This document shows positions 29,414 to 39,063 of a stretch of DNA of 45,971 bases, piece after piece. Position numbers and translations under genes: made by a program. The stretch comes from a virus, in IMG/VR virus record IMGVR_UViG_3300045974_000154, positions 1 through 45,971 of that record; one strand, written 5' to 3'. The notes beneath the pieces are model-generated. The model made no database searches. It was not told the origin of the DNA and saw nothing but the letters and a program-made list of their open reading frames with translations. Every line of letters begins with the position of its first letter. Within the stretch, counting starts at the first letter, position 1.

Positions 29414-29929
29414 CTAGTTGACGGCGCGGGGGATGCCCGCCGCCTCCATCGCTGCTGCGAGGCCGTCCATGCCGCCAGCCTTGTAGGCGTCGTTGAGCGC
29501 CTGTCGCTGCTGGAGGTCGAGGTCCGGAGCGTTGAGGCCGTTCGTCGCGGCCCCGCTGATCCGCTGCTGCGCCGCGAGCGCGGCCTGAGCCGCCTGCTGC
29601 TCGGCGGTGGGAGGCGCTGCCTGGAGGATGCCGTCCGCGACAGCCTGCGCCCGGATGGCCTCCGGGGTCAGTTCACCGTCGTACGCCTTCGCGAAGTACC
29701 CGGCGACCTTCGAGGACTCCGGATCGACGCCCGCCTTCATGAACGCGAGAGCCTTCTTGGCCTCGTCGCGCTCCCGCTCTGCCTTCTTCACGTCGGCGTT
29801 GGCCCGGCGCACGGCGGCGAACTCGGCGTTCGTCTGCGGTGCACGATCCGCTGCCGGAGGGGCGGGCGGGTTGAGCAGGTCGTCGTCGATCTCGAACTCG
29901 TTGCCGTCGTTGTCGTACAGCGTTGCCAT
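29414..29929 (-). CDS. Capsid scaffold protein
   Basis: 171 residues, highly charged and helical: acidic N-terminus (NEFEIDDDLLNPP), central coiled coil (VRRANADVKKAERERDEAKKALAF), Ala/Gln-rich stretch and basic end. Composition and place right before the capsid gene are those of scaffold proteins. ATG 29929 behind GGGGAGACAC, with palindrome site 20 upstream. Confidence 0.8.
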   Translation of the reverse strand: MATLYDNDGNEFEIDDDLLNPPAPPAADRAPQTNAEFAAVRRANADVKKAERERDEAKKALAFMKAGVDPESSKVAGYFAKAYDGELTPEAIRAQAVADGILQAAPPTAEQQAAQAALAAQQRISGAATNGLNAPDLDLQQRQALNDAYKAGGMDGLAAAMEAAGIPRAVN

Positions 29930-29985
29930 GTGTCTCCCCTATCGTCCGCACAGGCGGGGGTGCCTGAGTTGATCCACCATATCCG

Positions 29986-30000
29986 GTTCAGACTCTGAAC
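29986..30000. repeat. Palindrome site 20 (G-centred on the transcribed minus strand)
   Basis: On the minus strand reads GTTCAGAGTCTGAAC, 57 nt upstream of the scaffold ATG and touching the stop codon of the gene before it. Confidence 0.9.
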
Positions 30001-30825
30001 TCAGGAGGACGACGCGCCCAGCCCACTCACGCCGGAGGCCGAGTCGTTCGCCCCGCCGCCCGACTGGAACGCAGCCTTGCGGGACTGCTGCACGTGGGTC
30101 ACCTTCGCCTGCGCGTTGGCGTCGCCGAACGCCGCGTCCTGGAGCGTGCCCTGGCCGACCGTCTCGCCCAGCCCGCCCGTCAGCGGGTTCAGCGCGGCCA
30201 CCTGGCCGAACGCCTGGTACGCCTGGTCGTAGGACACGCCCTCCGACGCGAGGCGATCAGCAGTCGCCAGGTCGGTCGCCATGCCCTGACGCTGGGCCGC
30301 ACCCTGCACCTGGGCGGACGCGAACTGCTGCTGGAGCAGCGGCTCCGCCTTGTCCGGGTCGAGGTAGTACGAGATGAGCCCGCCGCCGCTGACTCCGTAT
30401 CGAGCGGCGAGCGCATCCCGCACCTCCTGGGGGGCGGTCATCGCAGCCTCGGTCGCGAGACGCAGCCGGTCGTTCACCTCGGACGGCGACACGTTCTTCG
30501 TGAGCAGGTTCGCGATGTCGGCGGACGTGTCGTACATCCCGCGCACCACGCCGTAGGACTGGAGCAACTGCCGGACGGACTGCTCGTAGTTGACGTACGC
30601 CGCCTCGCTGATCGCGTTGCCCTGAGCGGCCAGGTCGCCCATCGCCGGGAAGCGGTGGATGTAGTCGGGCTGGGACCGGAGGTTCAGCAGGACCGTGTTC
30701 ACGTCCCCGGTCTTCTGGTACTCCGCCCACGCCCACTCGCTCAGAGTGCCGAGACCGAACTGGGAGAGCGCCCCGTTGATGATCGCCTTCGCGGAGAGGT
30801 CCGAAGCGCCCGATGCGTCAACCAT
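30001..30825 (-). CDS. Putative internal virion (ejection) protein A
   Basis: 274 residues, helical, Gln/Ala-rich. The middle reads NYEQSVRQLLQSYGVVRGMYDTSADIANLLTKNVSPSEVNDRLRLA and AARYGVSGGGLISYYLDPDKAEPLLQQQFASAQVQ. These have the same flavour as LSPEDAKAMAATFYTNGASAGEM and TTQGLQDTFREQAK in the next protein upstream, suggesting a shared family. A cluster of such helical proteins between portal and scaffold is typical of ejected internal proteins in podoviruses. Confidence 0.7.
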   Translation of the reverse strand: MVDASGASDLSAKAIINGALSQFGLGTLSEWAWAEYQKTGDVNTVLLNLRSQPDYIHRFPAMGDLAAQGNAISEAAYVNYEQSVRQLLQSYGVVRGMYDTSADIANLLTKNVSPSEVNDRLRLATEAAMTAPQEVRDALAARYGVSGGGLISYYLDPDKAEPLLQQQFASAQVQGAAQRQGMATDLATADRLASEGVSYDQAYQAFGQVAALNPLTGGLGETVGQGTLQDAAFGDANAQAKVTHVQQSRKAAFQSGGGANDSASGVSGLGASSS

Positions 30826-30828
30826 GTC

Positions 30829-31770
30829 CTACCCCATCATCCCGAACTTGCTGAGGATCGTGCTCGCCAGCGTAGACGCCTGCGCGCGCGCCGTGCCGGA
30901 CTTGTCCCACCCGTAAGACGGGTCGGTGCGGAAGGTGCGGGTCCACTCGTCGGCGGTCATCGGGCCAGCCGCGCCGTTCGACAGCACCTTCGACCACTTC
31001 GGGTCGGACAGGTCCATCTGCGCGGTCGGGACGCCCAACTCCTTCGACGCGATCTGGAGGTACGGGGCCGCGTAGTCGGAGGTCGTCATCGCCGGGTTCT
31101 TGTCGAGGAAGCCCGACACCGACGGGTACAGGATCTTCGCCTGCTCGCGGAACGTGTCCTGGAGGCCCTGCGTCGTCATCGCCCCGGAGAGAACCTGCTG
31201 GGTGTACCGCTGCGCGGTGGCCTGGTCGAGGGTGACGCCGTACGCCGTCGCCATCGAGTGCAGGTCGTCCAGCGTCGTCCCAGCCTCGCCGGTCACCGGG
31301 GTCGCGGAGTCGGCGGGGAGGGTGAACTTCAGCGACAGCGCGGACGCCATCTCGCCAGCGGACGCACCGTTCGTGTAGAACGTCGCCGCCATCGCCTTCG
31401 CGTCCTCGGGTGAGAGCGACAGGCCCATCTTCGTCGCGTTGGCCTGGACCTCGGCCACCTTCGCGTCGACCTGGCGCTGGTACTCGGCGGGGTTGTCCTT
31501 GGAGAGCACGTCAGCCTGACGCTGCACCTCGGTGCGGGTCGTCCACCACGGCGTCGTCTTGATCTCCGCCTGGAGGCGCGCGCTCGTGTAGCCGTTCGCC
31601 ACCGCAGCCGCGACCTTCTTCGCCACGTCCGGGTGGGCATCGAGGAACGACTTGACGTACCCATAGTCCATCGCGACGGCGGGCTTCTTCGCCGGGGCCT
31701 TCGTGGGTGCCTTGACGGGTGCCTTCTTGACGACCTTGACGGGAGCCTTCGGCGTGGTCTTCGCCACCAT
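30829..31770 (-). CDS. Putative internal virion (ejection) protein B
   Basis: 313 residues from ATG 31770 (overlaps previous stop). A Lys/Ala/Pro-rich basic N-terminus (TTPKAPVKVVKKAPVKAPTKAPAKKP) could bind packaged DNA. The helical body has VKSFLDAHPDVAKKVAAAVANGYTSARLQAEIKTTPWW and FLDKNPAMTTSDYAAPYLQIASKELGV. Related in style to the neighbouring 274-residue protein. Function inferred from context. Confidence 0.7.
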   Translation of the reverse strand: MVAKTTPKAPVKVVKKAPVKAPTKAPAKKPAVAMDYGYVKSFLDAHPDVAKKVAAAVANGYTSARLQAEIKTTPWWTTRTEVQRQADVLSKDNPAEYQRQVDAKVAEVQANATKMGLSLSPEDAKAMAATFYTNGASAGEMASALSLKFTLPADSATPVTGEAGTTLDDLHSMATAYGVTLDQATAQRYTQQVLSGAMTTQGLQDTFREQAKILYPSVSGFLDKNPAMTTSDYAAPYLQIASKELGVPTAQMDLSDPKWSKVLSNGAAGPMTADEWTRTFRTDPSYGWDKSGTARAQASTLASTILSKFGMMG

Positions 31771-32636
31771 CACTTCGCTCCGATCATCTGTGCGATGACA
31801 TCCATGTACTGCGAGTCCTGGAACCTGTTGCGCTCAGGTGCGAGAGCACCCGACTTCGCGAACTGGGTGGCCTCGTAGCCAGTATCCACGTTCCCCTGCT
31901 TGGAGATGCTCGTGCCACTCGTGGAGGACGAGGAACGGTTGCTCTGATGGGAGCCGGAGGTCGACGACGAGGCGTTCGTCGAGGTCGTCGAGGTGGACTT
32001 CGTGACCGTCGGGTTCGCCATCTCGCGCCGGTTGAGGGCGGTCGTGAAGCGGGTCAGTTCATCCTGGGTGGGCTGGCGTCCCAGTTCCTGCGACAGCGCG
32101 TTGCCGAGGACGGACATCGCGGCCTCGCGCGAGGTCAGGCTGATCGACTTCTGCGTCTGGCTACTGGACGACACCGACGACGAGGAGGTGGGGCCGGACG
32201 AGCCGGGGCCACCCCCGAGCGGCTTGCCGGTCGCCGGATTCTTCTGCTGGAGCATCCCCTCCAGGGTGGTGCCGTTCTTGTTCGCCACCTCGAACGCGGC
32301 GAGCGCGGCCTTCTCCGTCTTCGTGTCCATCGTGCCGGGGACGAACGACGGCAGGAAGCCCAGCGAGTACAACTTGTACTGGGTGTCCCACACCTGAGCC
32401 TTGCCCTTGCCCCACAGCGCCTGCACGTCGGCGTTGCTGTACTGCGGCACGCCGTAGACGGGCTGCGAGGTGGAGTACCCGGCGTAGTTGACGTAGCGCG
32501 GGTCGAAGGTCGACCCCTGCTGCACCTTGTACTGGTCGGGGACGCCGACGTACTTGCCGGTGTTGTCCGCCGTCGCCCACGGCTGCCCCGCCGCGTCGTA
32601 CGGCTGCCCCGTGTTCGGATCCTTGTTCACAGTCAT
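31770..32636 (-). CDS. Putative internal virion protein C, Ser-rich
   Basis: 288 residues. The N-terminus reads like a peptidoglycan-binding or structural module (VQALWGKGKAQVWDTQYKLYSLGFLPSFVPGTMDTKTEKAALAAFEVAN, cf. PG_binding_1). A Ser/Thr linker follows, then REAAMSVLGNALSQELGRQPTQDELTRFTTALNRRE and a second long Ser/Thr linker. Start overlaps the stop of the giant gene. It may guide DNA ejection across the wall. Confidence 0.7.
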   Translation of the reverse strand: MTVNKDPNTGQPYDAAGQPWATADNTGKYVGVPDQYKVQQGSTFDPRYVNYAGYSTSQPVYGVPQYSNADVQALWGKGKAQVWDTQYKLYSLGFLPSFVPGTMDTKTEKAALAAFEVANKNGTTLEGMLQQKNPATGKPLGGGPGSSGPTSSSSVSSSSQTQKSISLTSREAAMSVLGNALSQELGRQPTQDELTRFTTALNRREMANPTVTKSTSTTSTNASSSTSGSHQSNRSSSSTSGTSISKQGNVDTGYEATQFAKSGALAPERNRFQDSQYMDVIAQMIGAK

Positions 32637-35600
32637 CAGGCGCTCCCGAACTCGTTGATGAGCAGGCGGTTCCAGGCGTTGTTGAACGCCCCGGTGGGAT
32701 CGGCGCGGAGCAGTTCCTTCGCCCGGTCGATCAACTTGATGGCGTACCCCTGGTTGGACTTCGTGGACAGGTCCAGCGTGACACCGTCGTGACGCATCTG
32801 CTGGAGGATCTCGTCACGGTAGTCCATGTAGTCCTTCAGGTACGGGGCCGAGTTCAGAGTCTGAATCGTCGGATCCTGCACCGCCGTGCCCAACTGCTCC
32901 ATCAGCCGGACGGACTTGCCAGAGTCGAGCGGCTTCCCTGTCCAGGCACCGTTGGTGACGTGCCGGATGTCAGCGGACAGGCGCGAGTTCGCCGCCGCCT
33001 TCTCGTCAGCGGAGAGCGAGTCGTTCTTCTCGATCTCCGCCTTCTTCGGGTTGTAGAGCGTCCAGCCGTACTCGCTCATCGCGGCACGGACATGCTCGTC
33101 AGCCGTCTGCTGGGTGCGCTCACCCATGTCCTTCTGCGCCGTGTAGAGCGGCGAGGCGTACCCGGTCGCCGACGTGTCACCGGGGACCATCGCGGAGCCG
33201 CCCGCGAAGAACAGCCCGATCACGTCACGGTTCTGCCGGTACGTCTCCGGCTCATGGGTGTAGAAGTGCCACACGTCGTTCGTCGCCTGGGTCGGGGAGA
33301 CACCATCGGCCCCGGTCGTTCCGGGCAGCACCGAGAACAGCGCGGACGCGCCGTGGTCGTGGACGAAGTTGAGGACGCCGTTGCGGTACGAGTCCAGGGA
33401 ACCGGTGCCCGCCGTGTACTTGTCCCACTCCTGCTTCATCTTGTCCTGGATGATCCACCGCTGGGCGTCCCGGTTCTTGTCCTTCGGGTCGCCGGAGAGG
33501 ATCGCGTCCACCATCGCGCCACCGTCGGACGGGGTGTAGCCAGCGCCCACCGGCTTCCCCGAGGGGTCGTCCTTGGTGAGCGCCTTCGTGTTGATCGTCG
33601 AGGGGGTGAGCGCGCCCATCACGGCGTTCCAGACGAACAGGCGCTTTGCCAGTTCAGCCGAGTCCTCCGCGAGACGCTTCTGGTCGATCGACGACTGGAT
33701 GTTGTACTTCCCGCTGTCGAGCAGGACGCCCTGCAACTTCACCGCGAGGTTCGCCACCGAGCCGGAGTCGTCCGACCCCTTGATGACCTTCACCATCCAC
33801 GACGGGGACACCGAGATGCCCGCCTTCTCCAGCAGGTTGCCCTTGGGCAGGCCGTACGGGAACAGGAAGCGCATCACGCTTCCGGTTGGGTCGTCACGGT
33901 TGATGAGATCCTGGCCGAACAGGGACGCAGCGAACGTCACCGCAGGGCCGAAGCCCGGCTGGATGCTTGTGCCCGCCACGTTCAGGCCGGACAGCGACGA
34001 CTCGTTCATCGCGGCCTTCGGGATGCCCGCCCACTGGCCGAGGATCCCGACCATCGGGTAGGAGAACTTCCGGTCCCCGTAGTTGTCGTTGTAGAAGAAG
34101 CCGTCAGCCGAGTTGTGCCGGTTGTCCGGGGTGTCCCAGCCGTACGAGGACGGGTCGAACAGCGCGCTGCTGGCCTCCTGGCCGTACAGCGCACCGAGCG
34201 CCCCGTACATCGACGCGGCAGCGGGCTGCATCGCGTAGTTGAGCGGCTTCAGCGTGCGGTACATCGCCTGCGGGTTCTCCAGCGAGAACTGGCCCCAGCG
34301 ACGGATCGTGTTGAACGTCGCCTGGGCGAACGGCATGAGCGTCCGCAGCGCGACCGCGTAGTTCTGCCGCTCGTGCGCGTCGTAGAACAGGCGCTTCTGC
34401 TCGTCGCGCGCGAACTTCGCCGCCATGTGGTCGACCTCGTAGGACTGGAGCGTGCCACCGGGGCGAGCGCCCTCCATGCGGTTCGCCAACTCGTTGTCCC
34501 CGGCCTTCCGCAGGTCGGCGACGACCTTGGCGTGGGCCTCCGGCGACATGCTGGGGGCGAGGCGCTCGGCCTCGCGCACGTACGCCTGACGGAACAGCGG
34601 GCCGCGCTGGAGCAGGTCGCTGGTCTCCCCGGTGTACTCGAAGAACTGGCTCACGCCGTCGTTCACCCGAGTCATCATGTTCTTGTCGTACTTCGCCAGG
34701 GAGACGCGCATCGTCGGCGGCAGGTTCTTCGCCTGGGCCGGGTCGTCGATCATCCCCTTGATGTGGTTGACCAGGGACTTGTTCGACTTCCGCAGGATGC
34801 CGCCCTCGAAGTTCCCCGTCGCGACGGCGTGCAGCAACTTCTCGTCGCCGCCCGTCAACTTCTGGAGCACGTCGTTGAGGTCGTTCATGTACTCCTCGTT
34901 GGACTTGCCCGCGAAGTTCTTGGCCCCAGCGGTGACCTTGCGGTCGCGCCGACCCGAGAAGACGAACGAGGAGACCGCGTGGCGGAAGTCGATGCCGGGG
35001 TTCGCGAGGTTCCGCATGTCCCCGTCAGCGGCCATCGCCGCGATCTTGTCGATGAGGCCGTGGGCGTACTCGTCAGGGTCACCCTGCTGGCTGGCGACCT
35101 TCAGGTAGCGGGACGCAGCCCGGCCCATGCCGCGCTCGTCCACGTTGAAGTTGCCCGAGACGGCGGAGAAGCCACGGTAGATCGACTCCAGCGTCGCCGA
35201 GTCGCCCGTCTTGATGTAGTCGTTCATGTTCGAGAACAGACCGTCGCCGTTGACCCGCGCCCACTTCGGGTCGAGCGCCGGGAACAGCAGGCTCATCCCC
35301 TGGGTGAGGTGCAGGTAGTCGGCCACCGCTGCGGGGGTCGCCGCTGCGTAGTAGGTGCCCTTGCGCGCGCCCACCGTCATCTTCGTGCCGACCCCACCGG
35401 ACAGGGCCTTCTCGCCCAGGGTGGCGAAGTGGGCCTCGGGGATCGCGCCCTTCGTGAGCGCCTGCGCCATCCGGCCAGCGGAGGTCGCCGCCTCCTTCTG
35501 CGCGATCGTCCCGATGACGAGACCGAGGAACGCGGACGGGTGGGTGAGGATGCCCTCGTACCCACCGAGCGAGGAGGCCACCGCCATCTCGCCGACCTCA

Positions 35601-38554
35601 CGCATGATGTACGCCGGGCGGACGAGCACCGCCGACTTCCACGCCGAGGTGGCCGAGTTGATGACCTTCGCGATCTCGACGTTCGCGGTCTCCGCGTTCG
35701 GGTGCTGCGCGAGGATGCGACCGATCGCGCCGGTCAGTTCACGCACCGTGCGGTAGTCGGGGAGGACGGCAGCGCGGGTAAGCAACTCCGAGTCGAGCAG
35801 CGCAGCGCCGACCATGCCGTCCATCGACGACCCCATCGTGTCCGCGAGGCCGGTGTTGACGTAGTTCCGCAGCGTCTCGTCGAGGCCACCCTTGAACGCG
35901 GTCGTGACCTTCTTCGCGATCTTCTTGTCGATGCCCAGGTCGATCGAGATGTGGTCGGCCACCGCGTCGAGCAGGCCAGGGACACGCTCGGTGGTGCCGT
36001 CAGCGAGCAACCGCTCGCCACCGTAGATCGCGGCGTACGTCTTCTCGTTCGCCCCGCCCGCACGGATGATGTTGTCGAGGTGCGGCTGGATCTGGTCCCA
36101 CGACATGCGCGCGCCACGCGCGAAGCGCGACACCTGGGTGATCGTGTTGTCCACGTCCTCCAGGTCGAACGGCTTGGCGTGCGGGGCCTTCCGCAGGTAG
36201 TTGAGGACGCCGCTGTCGCGGAGCGCCACGTCCTTGAAGATCGCGGGACGGCTGGAGCCGAAGTTCCGCAGCGACTTCGGATCGGACAGGTCGAAGCCCA
36301 TCCGGGTGCCGATGGCCGCACGAACCTCCTCGGGCGTGCGCGCGTCCGCGAGGGTGTTTGCGAGGTCGTGGTCGATCTTCCAGTTCGACCGGGCCATGAT
36401 CCGCGACGCGGACTTCTCCTCGACCAGGTCGTTCACCAGGGCCTTGCCGCGCCCCGAGTTGAAGAAGTCCCAGGCGTTCTGCGCCATCACGATGACCGAC
36501 CCGGACGGGTGGGTGACCGTGGTCCCGGTCGGGTCGATGACGGCCCCACCAGGGAGGTCGCTGACCGTGCCCGAGAGGTTGCCGCTGGCATCCACCTGGG
36601 ACACGGCCTCGTCACCACGGGACGCCGCGCGTGCAGCCGCGAGACCGCCCGTGGCCGGGCCGACGCCGACAGCCTTCCTCGGGTTGGTCAGGACGACATC
36701 GACGAAGTCGCCGTCCGTGCCGGTGACCTTCAACTTCGAGCCGCGCGGGAGGATGAACTCGCCCGTGTCCGTCGCTGCTGCGTCGAGGGTTCGGTTCACG
36801 TCGATGCCCGCAGCGCCCTTCGGCGCGTGGATGCGGAGGACGGTGCCGGTGCGGCCAGCGGCCTGCTCGGCGGTCGTCGTCGAGGAGAAGCCCTCGTTCC
36901 GGATGACCCGGCCCTTCGCGGTGGGCACGTCGTGGGTGACCTTGCGGTACAGGACGGTGTCCTCGGGGAGTGAGTGCTTCGTCGCCACCGTGTCGAGCGC
37001 CTCGGTACGCGCTGCCGCTACCTTGCTCATCCCTGCCGTGGGTGCCTTCGGCGTGGACAGGCTGCTCCGCAGGCCGTTGTTCACGATCTTGTGGCCCGTG
37101 CCGGTGTAGGACTGGACGGCTGCCTTCTCGGCGTCCGTGATGACGGAGACGGGAGCGCCGGTCGTCTCGACCGCGATCTGCGCCCCGCCCGTCTTCTGCG
37201 CGCGACGGATCGCACCGCCCATGAAGTTCGTGCCGCCACCGGCCATCATGTCCACGAGGTCGGATGCACCGTGGATGACCCTCGCACCCGCGTTGATCGG
37301 GATGGCCTTCGCCGGGTCGAACATCAGGTTCGTCTGGAAGTCGATGGTGCCGGAGATCGTGTTGAACGCCTGGGTGTCAGGCTCGGCGACGACGTGCGCG
37401 ATACCTCGCCCTGGGGTCCAGCCGATCGGCTTCACGCCGCGCGCGATCTCGTCGACCGTCCGCATGTCGTAGGCGGCGAGCGACGCCTGCTCGGTCGCGG
37501 ACCACACCTTCGGGTTGGTTGCGAGGATGCCGGAGTCGTTGGTGAGGAGCGACGGATCCTTCGCGATCTGGCCGAGCGCGGTCTGGTCGCTGATGGCCTT
37601 GGCCTGCGCCATCGGCTGCGCCTCGGGGAGCGCGTCGTACTGCTTCCGCACCTCGTCAATGAGGCGCTTCTTCTCCACCGGGAGGGAGTCGTAGGTGGCT
37701 GCCTGCTCCTGCTGACCGCCCAACTGGAGACCGGCCATCATGCCGCCAGGGCCGATCTTCGCGGCCTGGTCGATGACCGACTGCCCCACGGTGGGGGCCT
37801 GCACGCTCGCGCCTGCGTTGTCGTTGACGGTCTGCTTGCCCGCGAGGCCGGTGACCGCGACCGACACGGGGAACGCGATGCGGGCCTCGTCCTCGGACAG
37901 ACCAGCAGCCTTCGCCAGTTCCTGCTGCTTCTGGCTGAGGCCCTGCCAGGTGCGGTTCGTGCCCTGCATCGCGTCCCAGCCGGACTGGAGCGTGTACTGC
38001 ACGCCGCGCACAGCATCGCCGAGCAGCCCGATGCCAGCGCCCAGCGCCTCGTTGCCGCCGTTCATCAGGCTGAGGAGCGGGGTGTCCGGGTGGTCCGGGG
38101 TGACGCCGCCGCCCTGCGGGGTGACGCCGGGGACCGCCGTGGTCGTGCCGAACGGGTTGGTCTGCGACGACCAGGCCCCCGACGGCTTCACCGTCTGGTT
38201 CGACCCGACCGCCGTGTCGTGGGTGCCGTTCGCCACGCCAGCAGCGATGGCCCCGGTGCTCACGTCCGCACCAGGAGCCGAGTTCGGGCTGATCCCCGCG
38301 ACCGCGAGGGGCTGCCACGCGCGCGGGTCCATCGTCGGGTTGTGCAGCGCCCAGTCCGCGTACTTGCGCGTCTGGTCGGGGAACATGAACTGCGACTGGA
38401 TCGCGACAGCCTGCCGCGACGAGTCGCCCGCGACGAGGACGCCGTCGAAGTTCTGGAGGTTCGACAGATCCTGGATCGGCTCCCACTGAGACTGCGGGAT
38501 CTCCTGCGCGGGGTCGTACGGGTGCTGTCCGAAGGTCGGGGCCTTCTTAGCCAT
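32636..38554 (-). CDS. Giant virion protein with ADP-ribosyltransferase-like domain
   Basis: 1,972 residues from ATG 38554. Residues about 475-622 look like an ADP-ribosyltransferase exoenzyme domain: VLYRKV (Arg537), GFSSTTT (Ser557-Ser558), TGEFILPRGSKLKV (Glu599), the R-S-E triad, with Thr597 replacing the first Glu of ExE. The remaining about 1,350 residues are long helices (e.g. NYAVALRTLMPFAQATFNTIRRWGQF) like ejected internal proteins of podoviruses. With no tape measure gene, it is best read as an internal virion protein delivered with the DNA, carrying a host-modifying enzyme. Palindrome site 21 encodes IQTLN near the C-terminus. Confidence 0.8.
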   Translation of the reverse strand: MAKKAPTFGQHPYDPAQEIPQSQWEPIQDLSNLQNFDGVLVAGDSSRQAVAIQSQFMFPDQTRKYADWALHNPTMDPRAWQPLAVAGISPNSAPGADVSTGAIAAGVANGTHDTAVGSNQTVKPSGAWSSQTNPFGTTTAVPGVTPQGGGVTPDHPDTPLLSLMNGGNEALGAGIGLLGDAVRGVQYTLQSGWDAMQGTNRTWQGLSQKQQELAKAAGLSEDEARIAFPVSVAVTGLAGKQTVNDNAGASVQAPTVGQSVIDQAAKIGPGGMMAGLQLGGQQEQAATYDSLPVEKKRLIDEVRKQYDALPEAQPMAQAKAISDQTALGQIAKDPSLLTNDSGILATNPKVWSATEQASLAAYDMRTVDEIARGVKPIGWTPGRGIAHVVAEPDTQAFNTISGTIDFQTNLMFDPAKAIPINAGARVIHGASDLVDMMAGGGTNFMGGAIRRAQKTGGAQIAVETTGAPVSVITDAEKAAVQSYTGTGHKIVNNGLRSSLSTPKAPTAGMSKVAAARTEALDTVATKHSLPEDTVLYRKVTHDVPTAKGRVIRNEGFSSTTTAEQAAGRTGTVLRIHAPKGAAGIDVNRTLDAAATDTGEFILPRGSKLKVTGTDGDFVDVVLTNPRKAVGVGPATGGLAAARAASRGDEAVSQVDASGNLSGTVSDLPGGAVIDPTGTTVTHPSGSVIVMAQNAWDFFNSGRGKALVNDLVEEKSASRIMARSNWKIDHDLANTLADARTPEEVRAAIGTRMGFDLSDPKSLRNFGSSRPAIFKDVALRDSGVLNYLRKAPHAKPFDLEDVDNTITQVSRFARGARMSWDQIQPHLDNIIRAGGANEKTYAAIYGGERLLADGTTERVPGLLDAVADHISIDLGIDKKIAKKVTTAFKGGLDETLRNYVNTGLADTMGSSMDGMVGAALLDSELLTRAAVLPDYRTVRELTGAIGRILAQHPNAETANVEIAKVINSATSAWKSAVLVRPAYIMREVGEMAVASSLGGYEGILTHPSAFLGLVIGTIAQKEAATSAGRMAQALTKGAIPEAHFATLGEKALSGGVGTKMTVGARKGTYYAAATPAAVADYLHLTQGMSLLFPALDPKWARVNGDGLFSNMNDYIKTGDSATLESIYRGFSAVSGNFNVDERGMGRAASRYLKVASQQGDPDEYAHGLIDKIAAMAADGDMRNLANPGIDFRHAVSSFVFSGRRDRKVTAGAKNFAGKSNEEYMNDLNDVLQKLTGGDEKLLHAVATGNFEGGILRKSNKSLVNHIKGMIDDPAQAKNLPPTMRVSLAKYDKNMMTRVNDGVSQFFEYTGETSDLLQRGPLFRQAYVREAERLAPSMSPEAHAKVVADLRKAGDNELANRMEGARPGGTLQSYEVDHMAAKFARDEQKRLFYDAHERQNYAVALRTLMPFAQATFNTIRRWGQFSLENPQAMYRTLKPLNYAMQPAAASMYGALGALYGQEASSALFDPSSYGWDTPDNRHNSADGFFYNDNYGDRKFSYPMVGILGQWAGIPKAAMNESSLSGLNVAGTSIQPGFGPAVTFAASLFGQDLINRDDPTGSVMRFLFPYGLPKGNLLEKAGISVSPSWMVKVIKGSDDSGSVANLAVKLQGVLLDSGKYNIQSSIDQKRLAEDSAELAKRLFVWNAVMGALTPSTINTKALTKDDPSGKPVGAGYTPSDGGAMVDAILSGDPKDKNRDAQRWIIQDKMKQEWDKYTAGTGSLDSYRNGVLNFVHDHGASALFSVLPGTTGADGVSPTQATNDVWHFYTHEPETYRQNRDVIGLFFAGGSAMVPGDTSATGYASPLYTAQKDMGERTQQTADEHVRAAMSEYGWTLYNPKKAEIEKNDSLSADEKAAANSRLSADIRHVTNGAWTGKPLDSGKSVRLMEQLGTAVQDPTIQTLNSAPYLKDYMDYRDEILQQMRHDGVTLDLSTKSNQGYAIKLIDRAKELLRADPTGAFNNAWNRLLINEFGSA
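32852..32866. repeat. Palindrome site 21
   Basis: GTTCAGAGTCTGAAT on +, encoding IQTLN on the minus strand near the C-terminus of the giant protein. Confidence 0.9.
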
Positions 38555-38939
38555 TGAGTCCACCAGGGGTGACGGCCATCATCATGATCGCGCGCCGCAG
38601 TTCCGGCGTGGGGTTCGCCAGGTACGCAGCCTGGATGCTGGCCGTGGTCGGATCGAACGGGACAGGACCGATCGCCTCGGGTCCGCCACCGGGTCCGTAG
38701 GACAGGCCGTGGGTGACCGGCTCGTTGGGGCGCGCGGTGGGGTCGTCCAACTTCGGCACGTCCTGGGGTGTCTTGTAGACGGGCTGCTGCGTGTTCAGAC
38801 TCTGAACCGCTGGTGCCCGCACTCCTCCCGCTGCTGCCGTGTTCGTGCCGCTCTGCCCAGCACGGTTGGAAGCCAGGTCGGTCCTGTTCGTGTACGACCG
38901 ACCTGGCTGTCCCTGGCGACGCCCGCCCCTATCGGCCAC
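38547..38939 (-). CDS. Small virion-associated protein between portal and the giant protein
   Basis: About 130 residues. GTG 38939 gives MADRGGRRQGQPGRSYTNRTDL; GTG 38948 is the alternative. Basic Gly/Arg N-terminus, Pro-rich middle with palindrome site 22 in frame (APAVQSLNTQQP), C-terminus ASIQAAYLANPTPELRRAIMMMA. Its codons include a strong 13-bp-arm hairpin at 38871-38908. Overlaps the giant gene by 8 nt. Function unknown. Confidence 0.75.
   Translation of the reverse strand: MADRGGRRQGQPGRSYTNRTDLASNRAGQSGTNTAAAGGVRAPAVQSLNTQQPVYKTPQDVPKLDDPTARPNEPVTHGLSYGPGGGPEAIGPVPFDPTTASIQAAYLANPTPELRRAIMMMAVTPGGLNG
38793..38807. repeat. Palindrome site 22 (G-centred on minus)
   Basis: Encodes VQSLN on the minus strand. 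Confidence 0.9.
38871..38908 (-). repeat. Strong inverted repeat inside a coding sequence
   Basis: AGCCAGGTCGGTC (38871-38883) pairs perfectly with GACCGACCTGGCT (38896-38908), 12-nt loop, near the start of the 38547-38939 gene. Could attenuate transcription between portal and the giant gene or be an mRNA processing site. Confidence 0.6.
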
Positions 38940-39063
38940 GTCCTCCACCCCTCGTCATCGGCTTGCCCTTGCCCTTGCCTGCCGCTGGCTTGCTCGGCGC
39001 GGCCTTCTTGCCGAACGGCGGAGCCTGCTTCCCGGCGAAGGGGTTGGGCTTCTTGTCGGCCAT
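38929..39063 (-). CDS. Small basic protein, 44 residues
   Basis: MADKKPNPFAGKQAPPFGKKAAPSK... ending GKGKPMTRGGGRGR. Very Lys/Gly/Pro-rich, disordered, likely DNA- or RNA-binding tail-like peptide. ATG 39063 overlaps the preceding stop. Below usual ORF length cut-offs but framed by overlapping neighbours. Confidence 0.6.
   Translation of the reverse strand: MADKKPNPFAGKQAPPFGKKAAPSKPAAGKGKGKPMTRGGGRGR

Noticed and set aside
32789-36973. A very long plus-strand open frame (and others at 36974-38557, 39647-41794, 21706-23214, 28110-29171) opposite late genes.
   Set aside because: Arg/Val/Leu/His-rich filler produced by GC-rich codon bias on the antisense strand. It lacks ribosome sites, and the minus-strand genes have clear families and overlapping start/stop coupling.
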